A stretch of DNA of 64,000 bases from positions 65,454 to 129,453 of the forward strand of contig NZ_JALNTW010000001.1 of the NCBI RefSeq assembly GCF_023161665.1, read 5' to 3'. The first letter of the stretch is position 1. Each line of letters opens with the position of its first letter. The notes beneath the pieces are model-generated. The model saw only the letters and a list, made by a program, of their open reading frames with translations, did not search any database and was not told the origin of the DNA. Position numbers and translations under genes: made by a program. Below, in pieces: positions 7,381-16,568 of the stretch. Source of the stretch: Shewanella sp. 1CM18E (GTDB lineage Bacteria > Pseudomonadota > Gammaproteobacteria > Enterobacterales > Shewanellaceae).

Positions 7381-8853
7381 ATGAACGCAGCAAAACCCCA
7401 GGGGACCATGCTCGGGCATCCTAAAGGACTGTTCCTGTTGTTTACAACGGAGTTATGGGAACGTTTTAGTTATTACGCTATGCGTGCAATTTTGGTTTTA
7501 TATCTAGTTGACGCAGTACAATCTCAAGGTGGTCACGGTCTGGGTTGGACCCAAGCTGATGCACTTTCTCTTTATGGCACGTTTACTGGCTTAGTTTATC
7601 TAACCCCACTTATTGGTGGTTGGTTAGCTGATAATTATTTAGGTCAACGCCGAGCTATTATGATTGGTGGCGCTTTGATGGCCGCAGGTCAATTTATTCT
7701 AGGTACACCTCATGCTTGGGTGCCAGGAATGGAAGCTGAAGTATTTTACATTGGTCTAGGTGTACTAATCCTTGGTAACGGTTTATTCAAGCCAAATATC
7801 TCAACTATGGTTGGTGATTTGTATGAAGAAGGCGACCACCGTCGTGATGGTGCGTTTACTATCTTCTATATGGGTATTAACGTTGGTGCATTCTTATCTG
7901 GTATTATCGTAGGTTCTGTTGTTGCCTATTATGATGGTAACTTCCAAACTGGCTTTATCTGTGCCGGTATTGGTATGGTACTTTCTCTTATTATTCAGTT
8001 TGTATTCGCTCAAAAACTACTTGGCGACATCGGCCGTGTTCCAGCTGCCCAGCTTGAGAAAGAAAAAGCTGCCGCTAGCGGCGAGGTTCGTAAGGAACCG
8101 CTAACTAAGATTGAACGTGATCGTATTAAAGTGATTATGATCATGGGTCTGTTCACTATTATCTTCTGGGCTGGCTTTGAGCAGGCCGGTGGTTTGATGA
8201 ATATTTTCACCAACGACTTTACTGATCGTATGATTGGCGGCTGGGAAGTACCAACAACTTGGTTCCAGTCTCTTAACGCTATGTTCATCGTTATTTTTGC
8301 ACCAGTAATTGCCTCAATTTGGGTCCGCTTAGGTAAGAATGAACCTAACTCTCCAGTTAAATTCGCGTTAGGCCTTATTTTATTAGGTATTGGTTTCCTA
8401 TTCATGATCGGTGCTGTTTTAGAGATGGGCGGCGACGCTAATGCTAAATCAAGCATGTGGTGGTTAGTAGGTGCATACTTCTTCCATACAATGGGTGAGC
8501 TATGTTTATCACCTATCGGTCTATCTATGGTGACTAAACTTGCTCCACTGCGTATCGCCTCTCTAATGATGGGTGCATGGTTCCTATTTATTGCTGCTGC
8601 AAATAAAATCGGTGGGATCGTTGGCTCATTAATAGGTCATGGTGGTGGTAAAGAAGAACAGCTTGCAAATGCAATGTCTATCTTCGCAGGTATCGCCATC
8701 ACAGCCGCTATCTCAGGCGTGCTCTTATACTTTATGGCAGACAAGCTTGTTGACTGGATGCACGGTGCTGAAGACAGTTCTCACCATTCTGAAGAACAAG
8801 CATTAGAAGAAGAAATTGCGGTAACTGCTGAACATGAAGCAATTAGACGTTAA
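7381..8853 (+). CDS. Proton-dependent oligopeptide transporter (POT/PTR2 family)
   Basis: This inner-membrane major-facilitator protein imports di- and tripeptides with protons. It has 490 residues and many hydrophobic helices. The N-terminal helix carries the family's proton-coupling ExxERF motif (ELWERFSYYAMR), and the PTR2 signature appears as FYMGINVGAFLSG. The C-terminus ends in a His/Glu-rich cytoplasmic tail. The start is well supported by AAGGTGG about 9 bases upstream. It is a single-gene transcription unit with its own candidate promoter and a strong terminator after it, and has no evident link to the flagellar genes. Confidence 0.93.
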   Translation: MNAAKPQGTMLGHPKGLFLLFTTELWERFSYYAMRAILVLYLVDAVQSQGGHGLGWTQADALSLYGTFTGLVYLTPLIGGWLADNYLGQRRAIMIGGALMAAGQFILGTPHAWVPGMEAEVFYIGLGVLILGNGLFKPNISTMVGDLYEEGDHRRDGAFTIFYMGINVGAFLSGIIVGSVVAYYDGNFQTGFICAGIGMVLSLIIQFVFAQKLLGDIGRVPAAQLEKEKAAASGEVRKEPLTKIERDRIKVIMIMGLFTIIFWAGFEQAGGLMNIFTNDFTDRMIGGWEVPTTWFQSLNAMFIVIFAPVIASIWVRLGKNEPNSPVKFALGLILLGIGFLFMIGAVLEMGGDANAKSSMWWLVGAYFFHTMGELCLSPIGLSMVTKLAPLRIASLMMGAWFLFIAAANKIGGIVGSLIGHGGGKEEQLANAMSIFAGIAITAAISGVLLYFMADKLVDWMHGAEDSSHHSEEQALEEEIAVTAEHEAIRR

Positions 8854-8915
8854 TAACTTTTCTAAAATAACTATGTCTCTCACGACTAAGTTACATTAGA
8901 GTCAAATTAGATCTT

Positions 8916-8946
8916 AAAAGCCTCGTATATACGAGGCTTTTTTATT
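8916..8946 (+). terminator. Intrinsic terminator after the peptide symporter gene
   Basis: AAAAGCCTCGT and ACGAGGCTTTT form a perfect 11-base stem around ATAT, followed on the plus strand by a continuous T run. Confidence 0.9.
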
Positions 8947-9094
8947 ACGCGGTTACGAGCTGTCTTTGACTTATAAATTAAGGTTTGTGTACACAAGAGT
9001 CGCTGTCTATAACCTTTAAAAGCTACCCTGAGCGCTGCATTTGCAAAATGCAGCACACTTTAAAGTCGCCAATCAAAATAACCTGTAACTGTGT

Positions 9095-10201
9095 CTAACT
9101 TAAAGATAATTGAATAAAGCCACCCGGGGTTACATTTGGTTTGTGTACTAAACCATAAAATTCATCATCAATTAGCTGTTGTTTGTGTTCACTAACCTGA
9201 GTTGATATACAAAGTTTATCGCCATATACCAAGGTTCTAAAGTGAATGCTTGGTTTGCTCCACTGTGCCATACCAATTTGCAATGCTTCTTGGAGCGCGA
9301 TAGGTGATAGCCCTTCAGCATTTTTTAAATAGCACCTAAACTCACTTCCAGCTTGAGCAATAGCCGCCCTAAAATGTTTTAGTTCAACCACAACATAAGT
9401 GAGGTCCACCAACAAGCCTAATCCTGAGTTAGTCATTCTGTCATTTAAATAAACCAGCATGTTAAACGGCTCGGTGATTACATTCGACACACCGTTTCTA
9501 TAGAGCTTTAGCTTATGATTGACGAAGCTTTTAAGCAGCACAGATGCGAATGCTGCACGATTATCATGGGGAGCAAAATGTGCCATATACATCATCACAT
9601 GATCATCATCTAACATTGCAGTATCGATAAAGTGTGCACTTACTTCATCAGTATTAAACAAGCTGTAATCAATAATAACACTTGGATATTCAATACTGCT
9701 TGGCGGGAATAATTGTTGCTGAACACTCTTAGCAGCTTCACTGCATTGCTCAAGTAGCGCGAGGTTATCGTTTAGCTCTAAATAAGATAAAGACTCTTGC
9801 TCATCAATATTGAGTGAGTCTTCAAGTGAATGGTTTAAGCACTCGTGAATTGCATTTTCAATTAGATATAGGTCTGTTACCGGTTTAACAAGGTAATCGC
9901 TAGCACCTTGCCTGAGAGCGTCAACAACATCGGCCATCCCTTGATTACCTGAAATAATAATTGTTGGGATCCCAGGTTTAAACTGATTCATTGCTTTAAG
10001 CATATCCAAACCACCAAGTTTAGGCATGCTTAAGTCTGCGATCACAACATCAAAGCTTTGCTTTTTATATAGTTCGAGGCCGAGCTCACCGTTATCGGCT
10101 TCAATGACCCTCGCCCCTCTACTATCTAGATAAGACGTGACAAGCTTGCGGAAGACTGGGTCGTCTTCCACAAAAAGTACAGTTAAGTTTGTTAGCGCCA
10201 T
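9095..10201 (-). CDS. rssB: RssB-like response regulator with PP2C-like output domain
   Basis: This 368-residue protein has a receiver domain at about residues 6-125 with acidic pair E12-D13-D14 and predicted phospho-acceptor D56 (VVIADLSMPK), and a C-terminal domain resembling the degenerate PP2C-like domain of E. coli RssB. The segment around MADVVDALRQGASDYLVKPV aligns by eye with RssB. RssB is the adaptor that delivers sigma-S to ClpXP. The PP2C metal-binding aspartates are not evident, which also fits an RssB adaptor rather than an active phosphatase. It lies after mlaA on the same strand but is probably separately expressed. Another partner-switching regulator is the main alternative. 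Confidence 0.75.
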   Translation of the reverse strand: MALTNLTVLFVEDDPVFRKLVTSYLDSRGARVIEADNGELGLELYKKQSFDVVIADLSMPKLGGLDMLKAMNQFKPGIPTIIISGNQGMADVVDALRQGASDYLVKPVTDLYLIENAIHECLNHSLEDSLNIDEQESLSYLELNDNLALLEQCSEAAKSVQQQLFPPSSIEYPSVIIDYSLFNTDEVSAHFIDTAMLDDDHVMMYMAHFAPHDNRAAFASVLLKSFVNHKLKLYRNGVSNVITEPFNMLVYLNDRMTNSGLGLLVDLTYVVVELKHFRAAIAQAGSEFRCYLKNAEGLSPIALQEALQIGMAQWSKPSIHFRTLVYGDKLCISTQVSEHKQQLIDDEFYGLVHKPNVTPGGFIQLSLS

Positions 10202-10295
10202 AATTGCCCTTTAATGACAATAGCGAAAACACACGTCCTTGTTCTAGTTCACGCTGCAGCGAAGCAGTTATTGTTATTAATCCGCTGGTTAAATG

Positions 10296-11096
10296 CTATT
10301 CCAATTCTTGCATATACTCATCGAGTAACTCGTCATCGTCGTCACTTTGTGGAATGTCACCATCATATACTTTGTAGTCCATATGCTGAAAATAAGCATC
10401 CTTTACAAAAGTGTATGGATCCAAGGCATTGTCAACTAATCTCTCCTGATCAATTGCCGACGCCCTATTATGCAAGTTTTTCAGACCCCATTTTAATGCT
10501 GACTGCCAAAATGTCAGCTCAGATAAAGGAAAGTATAGATCATCAATCCAATCTGTTGCGAGTTCTCGGGTAACATAGGGGCCAATAAATGGTGCCATAA
10601 AATATGGACCATTGGGTACACCGTAGTAACCTAACACTTCATTAAATGCATCTTGTTTACGGCTCATGCCCATCATTTCAGCGACATCTATGACGCCAAG
10701 CAAGCCGAGTGTACTGTTTACGGTAAAACGTCCGCCTGCGTTCGCTGCCCAGCCCCATTTCCCCTGTAACGTATTATTTACTAGAGTTGATGGTTCTTCT
10801 AGATTCAACACAAAGTTATTGATCCCTGTTTTCACTGGACGAGGCACGTAATCATTATAACTATGAGCTACAGGCCGATAAAAATATCTGTCCAAAAACA
10901 GGTAGTTGAAATCCCACATAGTGCGGTTAAAGCCCTCGATAGGATCTCGGGGATCATTATAAGTAACAGTTACTTGAGGCTCACTTTGTTCGGTCACAGC
11001 AGAAGTCGTACTTTCAGAAGAAGTCTTCTGCTCTGTATTCGCCGCTGCGGGCATTCCATAAATAGCCAGAGAAAGCACAATCCATTTAAACTTCAT
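10296..11096 (-). CDS. mlaA: MlaA/VacJ phospholipid-retrograde-transport protein, no lipobox cysteine
   Basis: MlaA removes misplaced phospholipids from the outer leaflet of the outer membrane and passes them to MlaC. The predicted 266-residue protein has the family core: DPIEGFNRTMWDFN, then RPVKTGINNFVLNL, GRFTVNSTLGLLG and DAFNEVLGYYGVPNGPY. The start ATG (11094-11096) has AGAGA upstream; a TTG at 11127-11129 is less likely. The N-terminus is a signal peptide (WIVLSLAIYGMPAAA), but there is no cysteine where canonical MlaA has its lipobox, so a lipid anchor seems absent. The C-terminus is strongly acidic. No mlaBCDEF genes are nearby. Confidence 0.93.
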   Translation of the reverse strand: MKFKWIVLSLAIYGMPAAANTEQKTSSESTTSAVTEQSEPQVTVTYNDPRDPIEGFNRTMWDFNYLFLDRYFYRPVAHSYNDYVPRPVKTGINNFVLNLEEPSTLVNNTLQGKWGWAANAGGRFTVNSTLGLLGVIDVAEMMGMSRKQDAFNEVLGYYGVPNGPYFMAPFIGPYVTRELATDWIDDLYFPLSELTFWQSALKWGLKNLHNRASAIDQERLVDNALDPYTFVKDAYFQHMDYKVYDGDIPQSDDDDELLDEYMQELE

Positions 11097-11541
11097 AATT
11101 GTCTCTTTGAAATGTTTCCGGTTACCCAAACTCTATACGCAGGACCAGAACGGTATATAAAACTGTTAAAAATACAAATTTAGCCTTTGCCAACAGAGTG
11201 CCCCATCGGCAGCCGGTTACCAGACTCACGCTTAAGCCGTTATATCAATCTTTACTCGCAGTCTTTGCCGGCAAAAAACACCTTTAACTAAAGTAGTTCA
11301 TGCCTATGCCGATATAATCGACAGTGTTATTCAATAAAACCGCATCACTTTAAAGACTAAAGTCTTTGAATTTACGGTAAAGACGGCTAAGGATACTGAG
11401 TAACTCAGTAAGATCAAATAGAAATTTGTGAACAAACATATCTAAATTGTTGTCTTGTCATTTGCCACGCTAACCAAGTTTGCTATAACCGATTAACGAT
11501 TCACCACTTACTCATGATCTGTCTTTTAATACGGGCTGGAT
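11097..11541. other. Divergent intergenic region between mlaA and the fliK-like gene
   Basis: These 445 bases contain no supported gene. Two perfect short palindromes lie side by side: AAAGACT-AA-AGTCTTT (about 11353-11368) and TACTGAGT-A-ACTCAGTA (about 11394-11410). A loose sigma-28 -10-like string ACCGATTA occurs at 11488-11495, but a correctly spaced TAAA is missing, so I do not call a promoter. Confidence 0.4.
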
Positions 11542-13161
11542 ATGCAAAATGTTCAAACTTCTACAGTGATTTCTTCTGCTAGTACACAACTAGCCGATAC
11601 TGCTGTTAAATTCAGTCAATTATTGGTGCCAGTTACGTTGCAAGTTACCGAGCAAGGCGCAAAGGTCTGCTTCTCGCAGCAGCAGTACTTACTTAATCGT
11701 TTACCTCTTAGCACGCTACAGCAACTACAAAGTGCGCAACGGCTAATATTAAATATAGTGCAAACTCAAGCTGCAACAAGAATAGCCAGTCTAATTGGCC
11801 TTGGGCAAGCCTATCAACTCCCCTTACCTACAGCACTATTACACATGCTAAGTTCAAGCCCAGAGCAAATCAAAAAACTCGAGCAACTCGCTGGCCGTAA
11901 AGAGGGTTACTCGTTAGGAAAAACTCGGGTTAAAAACAATATATTGGCTTTTGATGCAGGCTCAAGCATTTCGCTGCCGACCACTATTATTGACGGACAC
12001 TATACAGCGGCGATTGTATTAAAAAATGGCCGGTTACTGTTGACGCTAAGCCAGATAAAGATTGAGCAAACAGTTCAGCTAACCCAAGACTCGCATTCGC
12101 GAGTTGAAGAAGCTTGCGATCCCGCTGATGAAACCATGCCCACAAGCAGCCCGCTTAATATGACAGCAAGCTATAAAAACCTCTTTTCCGAGCTGGCAGC
12201 AGTAACACTTGCACGTCAATCAGCTTATCCGAACGCTGAGCAGTCGGCTCAAGCTGGCAGTACTAATCAAAACCGCGATAAAAAGGTGCTCAATAGTAAC
12301 TCAAACAGCACTAAGGCACCGCCTATCACTCATCAGTCACTGAATAATGCACTAATTAAAGCCGGTGGTTTGCCTGTTACTTGCCAACTCCCTACGCCAT
12401 CACATAGTGATCTAGCTACTGAATTAACTAAGTTGCTACCATCAATTAGAAGTGATGCGATAACTGAACTTGCTCAGCCACAAAAACTCAAGCAAATCCT
12501 GATTGAAATGAGTAAGCTAGCCCTCGCTCCATCTGAATGGCAACAAAGTAGCAGTCACAGCCATATCACAACGATCAGTCTTATCACTCAGCTGTTAATT
12601 GCATTACATAGTAAAGCTAATATTTCACCCGAGTTAAGCAAACAGCTTATTGCACTGCAAGATAAACTCGCCTTACCCGAACCGCTACTGACGTTGTTGC
12701 AAACAGCAGTAAAAGTAGACGCTTTTGCCGATATTCTGCGCAATATTTCACTATATCAACAAGCGTCTGACTTATCAGAGCAAACGACTAACTTCTATTT
12801 TGTTATCCCCTATTCGATTAACCATTATCAAGAACACCTTGAGGGACAGATCAGTAAACATGATACAGAAGGCAGCGATAATAGCAGTGTGTGGCAGTTA
12901 CAGCTTAAATTCAATTTGTCTGCAGCGGCTTTGCTCATTAATGGCCAAATACAGCAAACAGTAAATCAAAAACCAACACTGACACTTAGCTTTAGCTCTG
13001 ATGATGCTGCGACAACTAATAAGGTAAAACTCTTAAGCACTTCTCTCAGATACAAACTCATTGAACTAGGTTTTGAAAATGTGAAGCTAGAAAGTAAAAC
13101 AGCTGCGATTGCCGCATCAATTTTGCCCGGACAACATTACTTAGTGAAAACCAAGGTATAA
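11542..13161 (+). CDS. FliK-like (Flg_hook domain) protein, second copy
   Basis: This 539-residue protein has no signal peptide or membrane helix. The long N-terminal and middle part is rich in Gln, Ser, Thr and Leu, like the disordered region of hook-length proteins. The last 90 or so residues, from VWQLQLKFNLSAAALL on, have the alternating beta/helix pattern of the FliK C-terminal domain that contacts FlhB. A canonical fliK lies at 32835-34409, so this is a paralogue or distant relative. Its stop codon is followed after a single base by the ATG of a stand-alone FlhB C-terminal domain, a strong contextual argument that the two act together on the flagellar export switch. The assignment is inference from pattern and context. 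Confidence 0.6.
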   Translation: MQNVQTSTVISSASTQLADTAVKFSQLLVPVTLQVTEQGAKVCFSQQQYLLNRLPLSTLQQLQSAQRLILNIVQTQAATRIASLIGLGQAYQLPLPTALLHMLSSSPEQIKKLEQLAGRKEGYSLGKTRVKNNILAFDAGSSISLPTTIIDGHYTAAIVLKNGRLLLTLSQIKIEQTVQLTQDSHSRVEEACDPADETMPTSSPLNMTASYKNLFSELAAVTLARQSAYPNAEQSAQAGSTNQNRDKKVLNSNSNSTKAPPITHQSLNNALIKAGGLPVTCQLPTPSHSDLATELTKLLPSIRSDAITELAQPQKLKQILIEMSKLALAPSEWQQSSSHSHITTISLITQLLIALHSKANISPELSKQLIALQDKLALPEPLLTLLQTAVKVDAFADILRNISLYQQASDLSEQTTNFYFVIPYSINHYQEHLEGQISKHDTEGSDNSSVWQLQLKFNLSAAALLINGQIQQTVNQKPTLTLSFSSDDAATTNKVKLLSTSLRYKLIELGFENVKLESKTAAIAASILPGQHYLVKTKV

Positions 13162-13162
13162 C

Positions 13163-13471
13163 ATGACATCAAAAACAAAAGCTAAACAAGCTGCTGCACT
13201 GAGCTATAAGACCGGAGCAGCCCCCATTGTGGTGGCCAAAGGTGAAGATTTGCTCGCTGAAGAGATCATTGCCCTAGCGAAGCAAGCAGGTGTTCACATT
13301 CATCAAGATGAACATTTGGCCAACTTCTTACAGCAGTTAGAAGTGGGAGAAGCGATCCCAAGCGAACTCTATGGCTTAATTGCCGAGCTCATTGCATTTG
13401 TATATGTGCTAGAAGGTAAGTTTCCCGAGAAATGGGACAATATGCATAATAAAATAATGGAGCAAATATAA
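13163..13471 (+). CDS. Stand-alone FlhB C-terminal domain protein (FlhX type)
   Basis: This 102-residue protein is homologous to the part of FlhB released by autocleavage: ALSYKTGAAPIVVAKGEDLL matches the ALKYD...APxVVAKG stretch just after the cleavage site, and LYGLIAELIAFVY matches the FlhB end. It has no NPxH cleavage motif and no membrane helices. Such proteins (FlhX) can stand in for the cleaved C-terminal fragment of FlhB in other bacteria. The start has AAGG 6-8 bases upstream and overlaps no other gene. It is coupled to the fliK-like gene and lies apart from the main export-gate genes. Confidence 0.85.
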   Translation: MTSKTKAKQAAALSYKTGAAPIVVAKGEDLLAEEIIALAKQAGVHIHQDEHLANFLQQLEVGEAIPSELYGLIAELIAFVYVLEGKFPEKWDNMHNKIMEQI

Positions 13472-13535
13472 GGAAGTGCCAGTTTAATCATTTGTACTGG
13501 CTTGCACCCTATTAGTAAACAGTAGCGATGTTAAG

Positions 13536-13943
13536 TTAATTTTTACCATGTAAGCGAATCAACAATTCTGCTTCAGCCTTTGGCAGTTCACATTCCTCTA
13601 TAAGCTCTTCAACTCCCGCACCTAAGGCAACCATTTTCATTGCTCTAGAATACAATCTCGCTTGCGGATCTTGCTGAGTTCCCTCCTCGAGTTTGGCGTC
13701 TTGCTGGGCTAGCTTTTTCTCAAGCTCTAGCATACGTCTACCAACGCCAATAGTGCCGCTTCTTAGCTCTAGCAGCTCCCGTTTAACAGTATCTCTTTGT
13801 TTGTCGCTTTCTTTAACCAAAACTGTAAGAGCATCCACTGTTGAGCGCAGCTTAGTTGTTTGCTTTTGCAAATAAACAATCAAAGCGCAAAAAATAACAG
13901 CTAAAACTAACACTGCAACAATTAAAATTTCTTCAACAGTCAT
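13536..13943 (-). CDS. DUF2802 family protein
   Basis: This 135-residue protein has one N-terminal membrane helix (about residues 5-25, ILIVAVLVLAVIFCALIVYL), a charged coiled-coil region (about 28-90) and a C-terminal helical motif, MVALGAGVEELIEECELPKAEAELL, resembling a small helix-turn-helix or winged fold (description only). It is the last gene of the chemotaxis set, 147 bases after cheW, a position that DUF2802 genes hold in related polar-flagellate gammaproteobacteria as I recall. Its function is unknown; membrane attachment near the chemosensory array is an inference from location. Confidence 0.75.
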   Translation of the reverse strand: MTVEEILIVAVLVLAVIFCALIVYLQKQTTKLRSTVDALTVLVKESDKQRDTVKRELLELRSGTIGVGRRMLELEKKLAQQDAKLEEGTQQDPQARLYSRAMKMVALGAGVEELIEECELPKAEAELLIRLHGKN

Positions 13944-14090
13944 TAATATATCTTCTAAAAGGGTAAATTAGCGCAATCATCAGTGTCAGATAGCTTAGTT
14001 GAATATGCTACCTAACACTGCAAGCAACATAGCTAAAGTCATTAGCTAGAGCTATTCATTAAGAGTCATTAACTAAGAGTCGTTAAAGAG

Positions 14091-14582
14091 TTAGATTTGA
14101 GTTAACTCCATCCACTCTTCATCAGAAAGTAACTTATCTAAATCAACCAAAATAAGCAGCTCATTTTCACGGTTGCTGACACCTTGAATGAATTTAGCGC
14201 TCTCTTCTGTTCCAACATTTGGCGCATTATCGATTTCAGAACGACGTAGATAAACCACCTCAGCAACGCTGTCGACCAAAATACCAATTACTTGCTTTTC
14301 AGCTTCAATGATCACGATACGCGTTGAATCATTAACGTCTGCAGAAGCTAAACCAAAGCGTGAGCGGGTATCAATAACTGTTACTACGTTTCCACGTAGA
14401 TTAATGATCCCTAACACGTAATGAGGCGCACCCGGTACAGGTGCAATTTCGGTATAACGTAATACTTCCTGAACCTGCATAACATTAATGCCATAGGTTT
14501 CATTATCAAGCTTAAATGTTACCCATTGTAATACTGCATCATCATTACCTGCCGCAACGGCCACACTATTTGAACTTGTCAT
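14091..14582 (-). CDS. cheW: Chemotaxis coupling protein CheW
   Basis: CheW bridges chemoreceptors and CheA in polar arrays. The protein of 163 residues is a single CheW domain with WVTFKLDNETYGINVMQVQEV near the N-terminus, the core PGAPHYVLGIINLRGNVVTVID and a closing LILVDLDKLL. I start at the ATG at 14580-14582, which has GAGGG 5 bases upstream; an upstream TTG would add only five residues. It follows parP after a 241-base gap, which is longer than other gaps in this group and may carry its own promoter, though I could not recognise one. Confidence 0.95.
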   Translation of the reverse strand: MTSSNSVAVAAGNDDAVLQWVTFKLDNETYGINVMQVQEVLRYTEIAPVPGAPHYVLGIINLRGNVVTVIDTRSRFGLASADVNDSTRIVIIEAEKQVIGILVDSVAEVVYLRRSEIDNAPNVGTEESAKFIQGVSNRENELLILVDLDKLLSDEEWMELTQI

Positions 14583-14823
14583 AAATCCCTCAATCAATAG
14601 CTCTGTGGCTATCTAATAAACCCTAGTAACCTGTAAAACGAGTTACTGATAAAATTCATTTCAGAAATGCTAGCCTATTAAATTTATGGCTATTTGTTTT
14701 TAAGCTTAAGCATATCTCGCTCTATGCAGAGATCCAATACTCTTGCCTGCTCAATTTATTATATCGACTAGTTATCTCTAGTCTTTATAGCGCAAATCAC
14801 ACCTTGAAGGCTTACTTGCGCGT

Positions 14824-15705
14824 TTAAGCAATACTATCTTGGTGCCCTAAACCGGCTTGCAGCATTTGTACTAATGCTGCAACGTTTAAAATACCGCACA
14901 TCTGCTCTTTTACAACGCCTGCTAACCATGGACGTTTACCAGCTTGGCTACGCCAATTAACCGCTGACTTTTTGATACTGATAGTATCTACCAAAGACTC
15001 ACAACTTAATCCCCAGTTGCTGTCTTGCAGCGCAACCACATATTGATAATTAACTTGATCTGCAAGTTCTTGAGTATATTTTTCAGGCATTACCCAAGCG
15101 CCAGTATCAACAACATTCAGTTGTGAGCCTCTGTGTTGTTGCACGCCTTTATACCAAACTGGACGGCCAATTAATGGCGTTAAGGCTTGTAAGTTTACTA
15201 TGCCACCCAGGCTAATTAGCGGTACTGCCAAAGTTAAACCAGCCACTTTAAAAAACAGCACTTGAAACTCTTCATCTAAACTGTCGAGCAAGGCTTGTGT
15301 CGAAACCAGCTCGTTGCTCGTGGGCTCTTTCGCAGCCAGCTCTTTTGTAGAGTCTTGAGCCACAATATCCAGTTCAGGCAAGCTGGCGTCGTGTTGGCAG
15401 TTCTCTACAATTGCAGCAACATCTTGTGGTAAAGCAGCTGAGACCTCTGCTTGCACGCTCTGTTGTGGCGCAGTTTCTAACGCAGCTGTCTCTTGTGTTT
15501 GTAATGGCGCTTGCTCAACACTTAAACTGCACTCTTCGGCGTCATCAGTTGACATAGCCTTGGAGTCGGCAAATAACTGCTCAAGTGAACGCCTGTTGAT
15601 GCAAGGCTTTAACTCTGCTTCTGTCTGAGTCAACTTTTGCGACTCAGGCTCAGTTAACAACAGAGTGAAATAGTCCGATACAGCGTCATCAACCAATCTT
15701 GACAT
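14824..15705 (-). CDS. parP: ParP-like protein with C-terminal CheW-like domain
   Basis: The 293-residue protein has an acidic, Gln/Ala-rich N-terminal half without obvious fold and a C-terminal CheW-like domain (about 145-285: QVLFFKVAGLTLAVPLISLGG ... GILNVAALVQML). In Vibrio the equivalent ParP binds ParC through its N-terminal part and CheA through its CheW-like domain, tethering arrays at the pole and preventing CheA loss. Its ATG overlaps the end of the parC gene by 17 bases, supporting the pairing. The assignment rests on domain layout plus gene order. Confidence 0.85.
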   Translation of the reverse strand: MSRLVDDAVSDYFTLLLTEPESQKLTQTEAELKPCINRRSLEQLFADSKAMSTDDAEECSLSVEQAPLQTQETAALETAPQQSVQAEVSAALPQDVAAIVENCQHDASLPELDIVAQDSTKELAAKEPTSNELVSTQALLDSLDEEFQVLFFKVAGLTLAVPLISLGGIVNLQALTPLIGRPVWYKGVQQHRGSQLNVVDTGAWVMPEKYTQELADQVNYQYVVALQDSNWGLSCESLVDTISIKKSAVNWRSQAGKRPWLAGVVKEQMCGILNVAALVQMLQAGLGHQDSIA

Positions 15706-16480
15706 GCGTTGTACCTTTATTGACTAAATAATTTAATAAGCGCTCGTAGGCTTTGACGCCACGACTGCTAGGCGCGTAATGGGATGCAGGTAAATGACTC
15801 AAACTTGCGTCTCTAAATTTAGTATCCACGGGAATAACGTCTTGCCAAAGTTCATCACTATAATCTTGACTCAATTGTAATAACGCTGCGGTTGCAGCAC
15901 GAGTACGTCTATCGTACATGGTTGGCACTATGGTATAGCTGTATTGAATACGCTTGGAACGTCCCATCAACAACATTGTTTTGACCATTCGGTCTAGACC
16001 TTTAAGTGCCAAGAACTCTGTTTGTACTGGCACAATAATATGCTCACTCGCAGCCAGAGCATTAACCATTAATACACCAAGCACGGGTGGGCAATCAATT
16101 AGCACAACGTCATATCTATCTGCGACTAATTGCAGGGCTTTTTTAAGAATTAAGCCCATCCCCTCTTGATGCCCAAGACTGCGATCTAACGTAGCTAGTG
16201 CCATTGTAGCTGGCATCAGGTCAAGGTTTTCAACATTAGTAGGTACGATATGCGTTTGCACGCTATCTGCAGTTAAGCTTTTATTATTTAAAAACAAGTT
16301 ATATAAAGAACTAGGCAATTGCTCGCTATCAATTCCAAGGTAATAACCAAGCGATGCATGTGGATCAGTATCCACCATCAGCACTCTTTGACCCCGTTTA
16401 ACAAACGCACCAGCTAGACTGGCAACAGTTGTTGTCTTTCCCACTCCGCCTTTTTGGTTTGCTATCGTCCAGATCTTCAA
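15689..16480 (-). CDS. parC: ParC-like ParA-family ATPase positioning chemotaxis arrays
   Basis: This 263-residue P-loop ATPase has the deviant Walker A KGGVGKTTT (lysine at about residue 10 and 15), a Walker B-like VVLIDCPPVLGVL and the usual MATT-type interior. I start it at the TTG at 16478-16480 because GAGGA lies 7 bases upstream and family members begin MKIWTIANQKGG; a longer ATG reading (to 16555) adds 25 unconserved residues. There is no ParB gene or parS site here, so it is not a chromosome-partition pair. Next to parP and cheW it is the polar recruiter of chemosensory arrays. Confidence 0.9.
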   Translation of the reverse strand: MKIWTIANQKGGVGKTTTVASLAGAFVKRGQRVLMVDTDPHASLGYYLGIDSEQLPSSLYNLFLNNKSLTADSVQTHIVPTNVENLDLMPATMALATLDRSLGHQEGMGLILKKALQLVADRYDVVLIDCPPVLGVLMVNALAASEHIIVPVQTEFLALKGLDRMVKTMLLMGRSKRIQYSYTIVPTMYDRRTRAATAALLQLSQDYSDELWQDVIPVDTKFRDASLSHLPASHYAPSSRGVKAYERLLNYLVNKGTTHVKIG

Positions 16481-16568
16481 CTGGTGATCCTCTATCTCTT
16501 TATATGACTGGTTTTTATGTGTGACGGCTAAAGTAGTTGTAAGCCAAATATTCAAGTAGCAACCGGGT

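Noticed and set aside
13163-13471. Small FlhB-like gene as a broken flhB remnant
   Set aside because: It has an intact frame, good ribosome-binding site, full C-domain length and coupling to the previous gene, and the pattern matches known FlhX proteins.
14060-14087. Two 14-base near-repeats (TAAGAGTCNTTAA) after cheW as a regulatory array
   Set aside because: Only two imperfect copies without symmetry or a known binding consensus; too little to call.
15689-16480. Chromosome- or plasmid-partition ParA
   Set aside because: No ParB-like gene or parS-type sites; neighbours are parP, cheW and cheB, which identify the chemotaxis ParC type.
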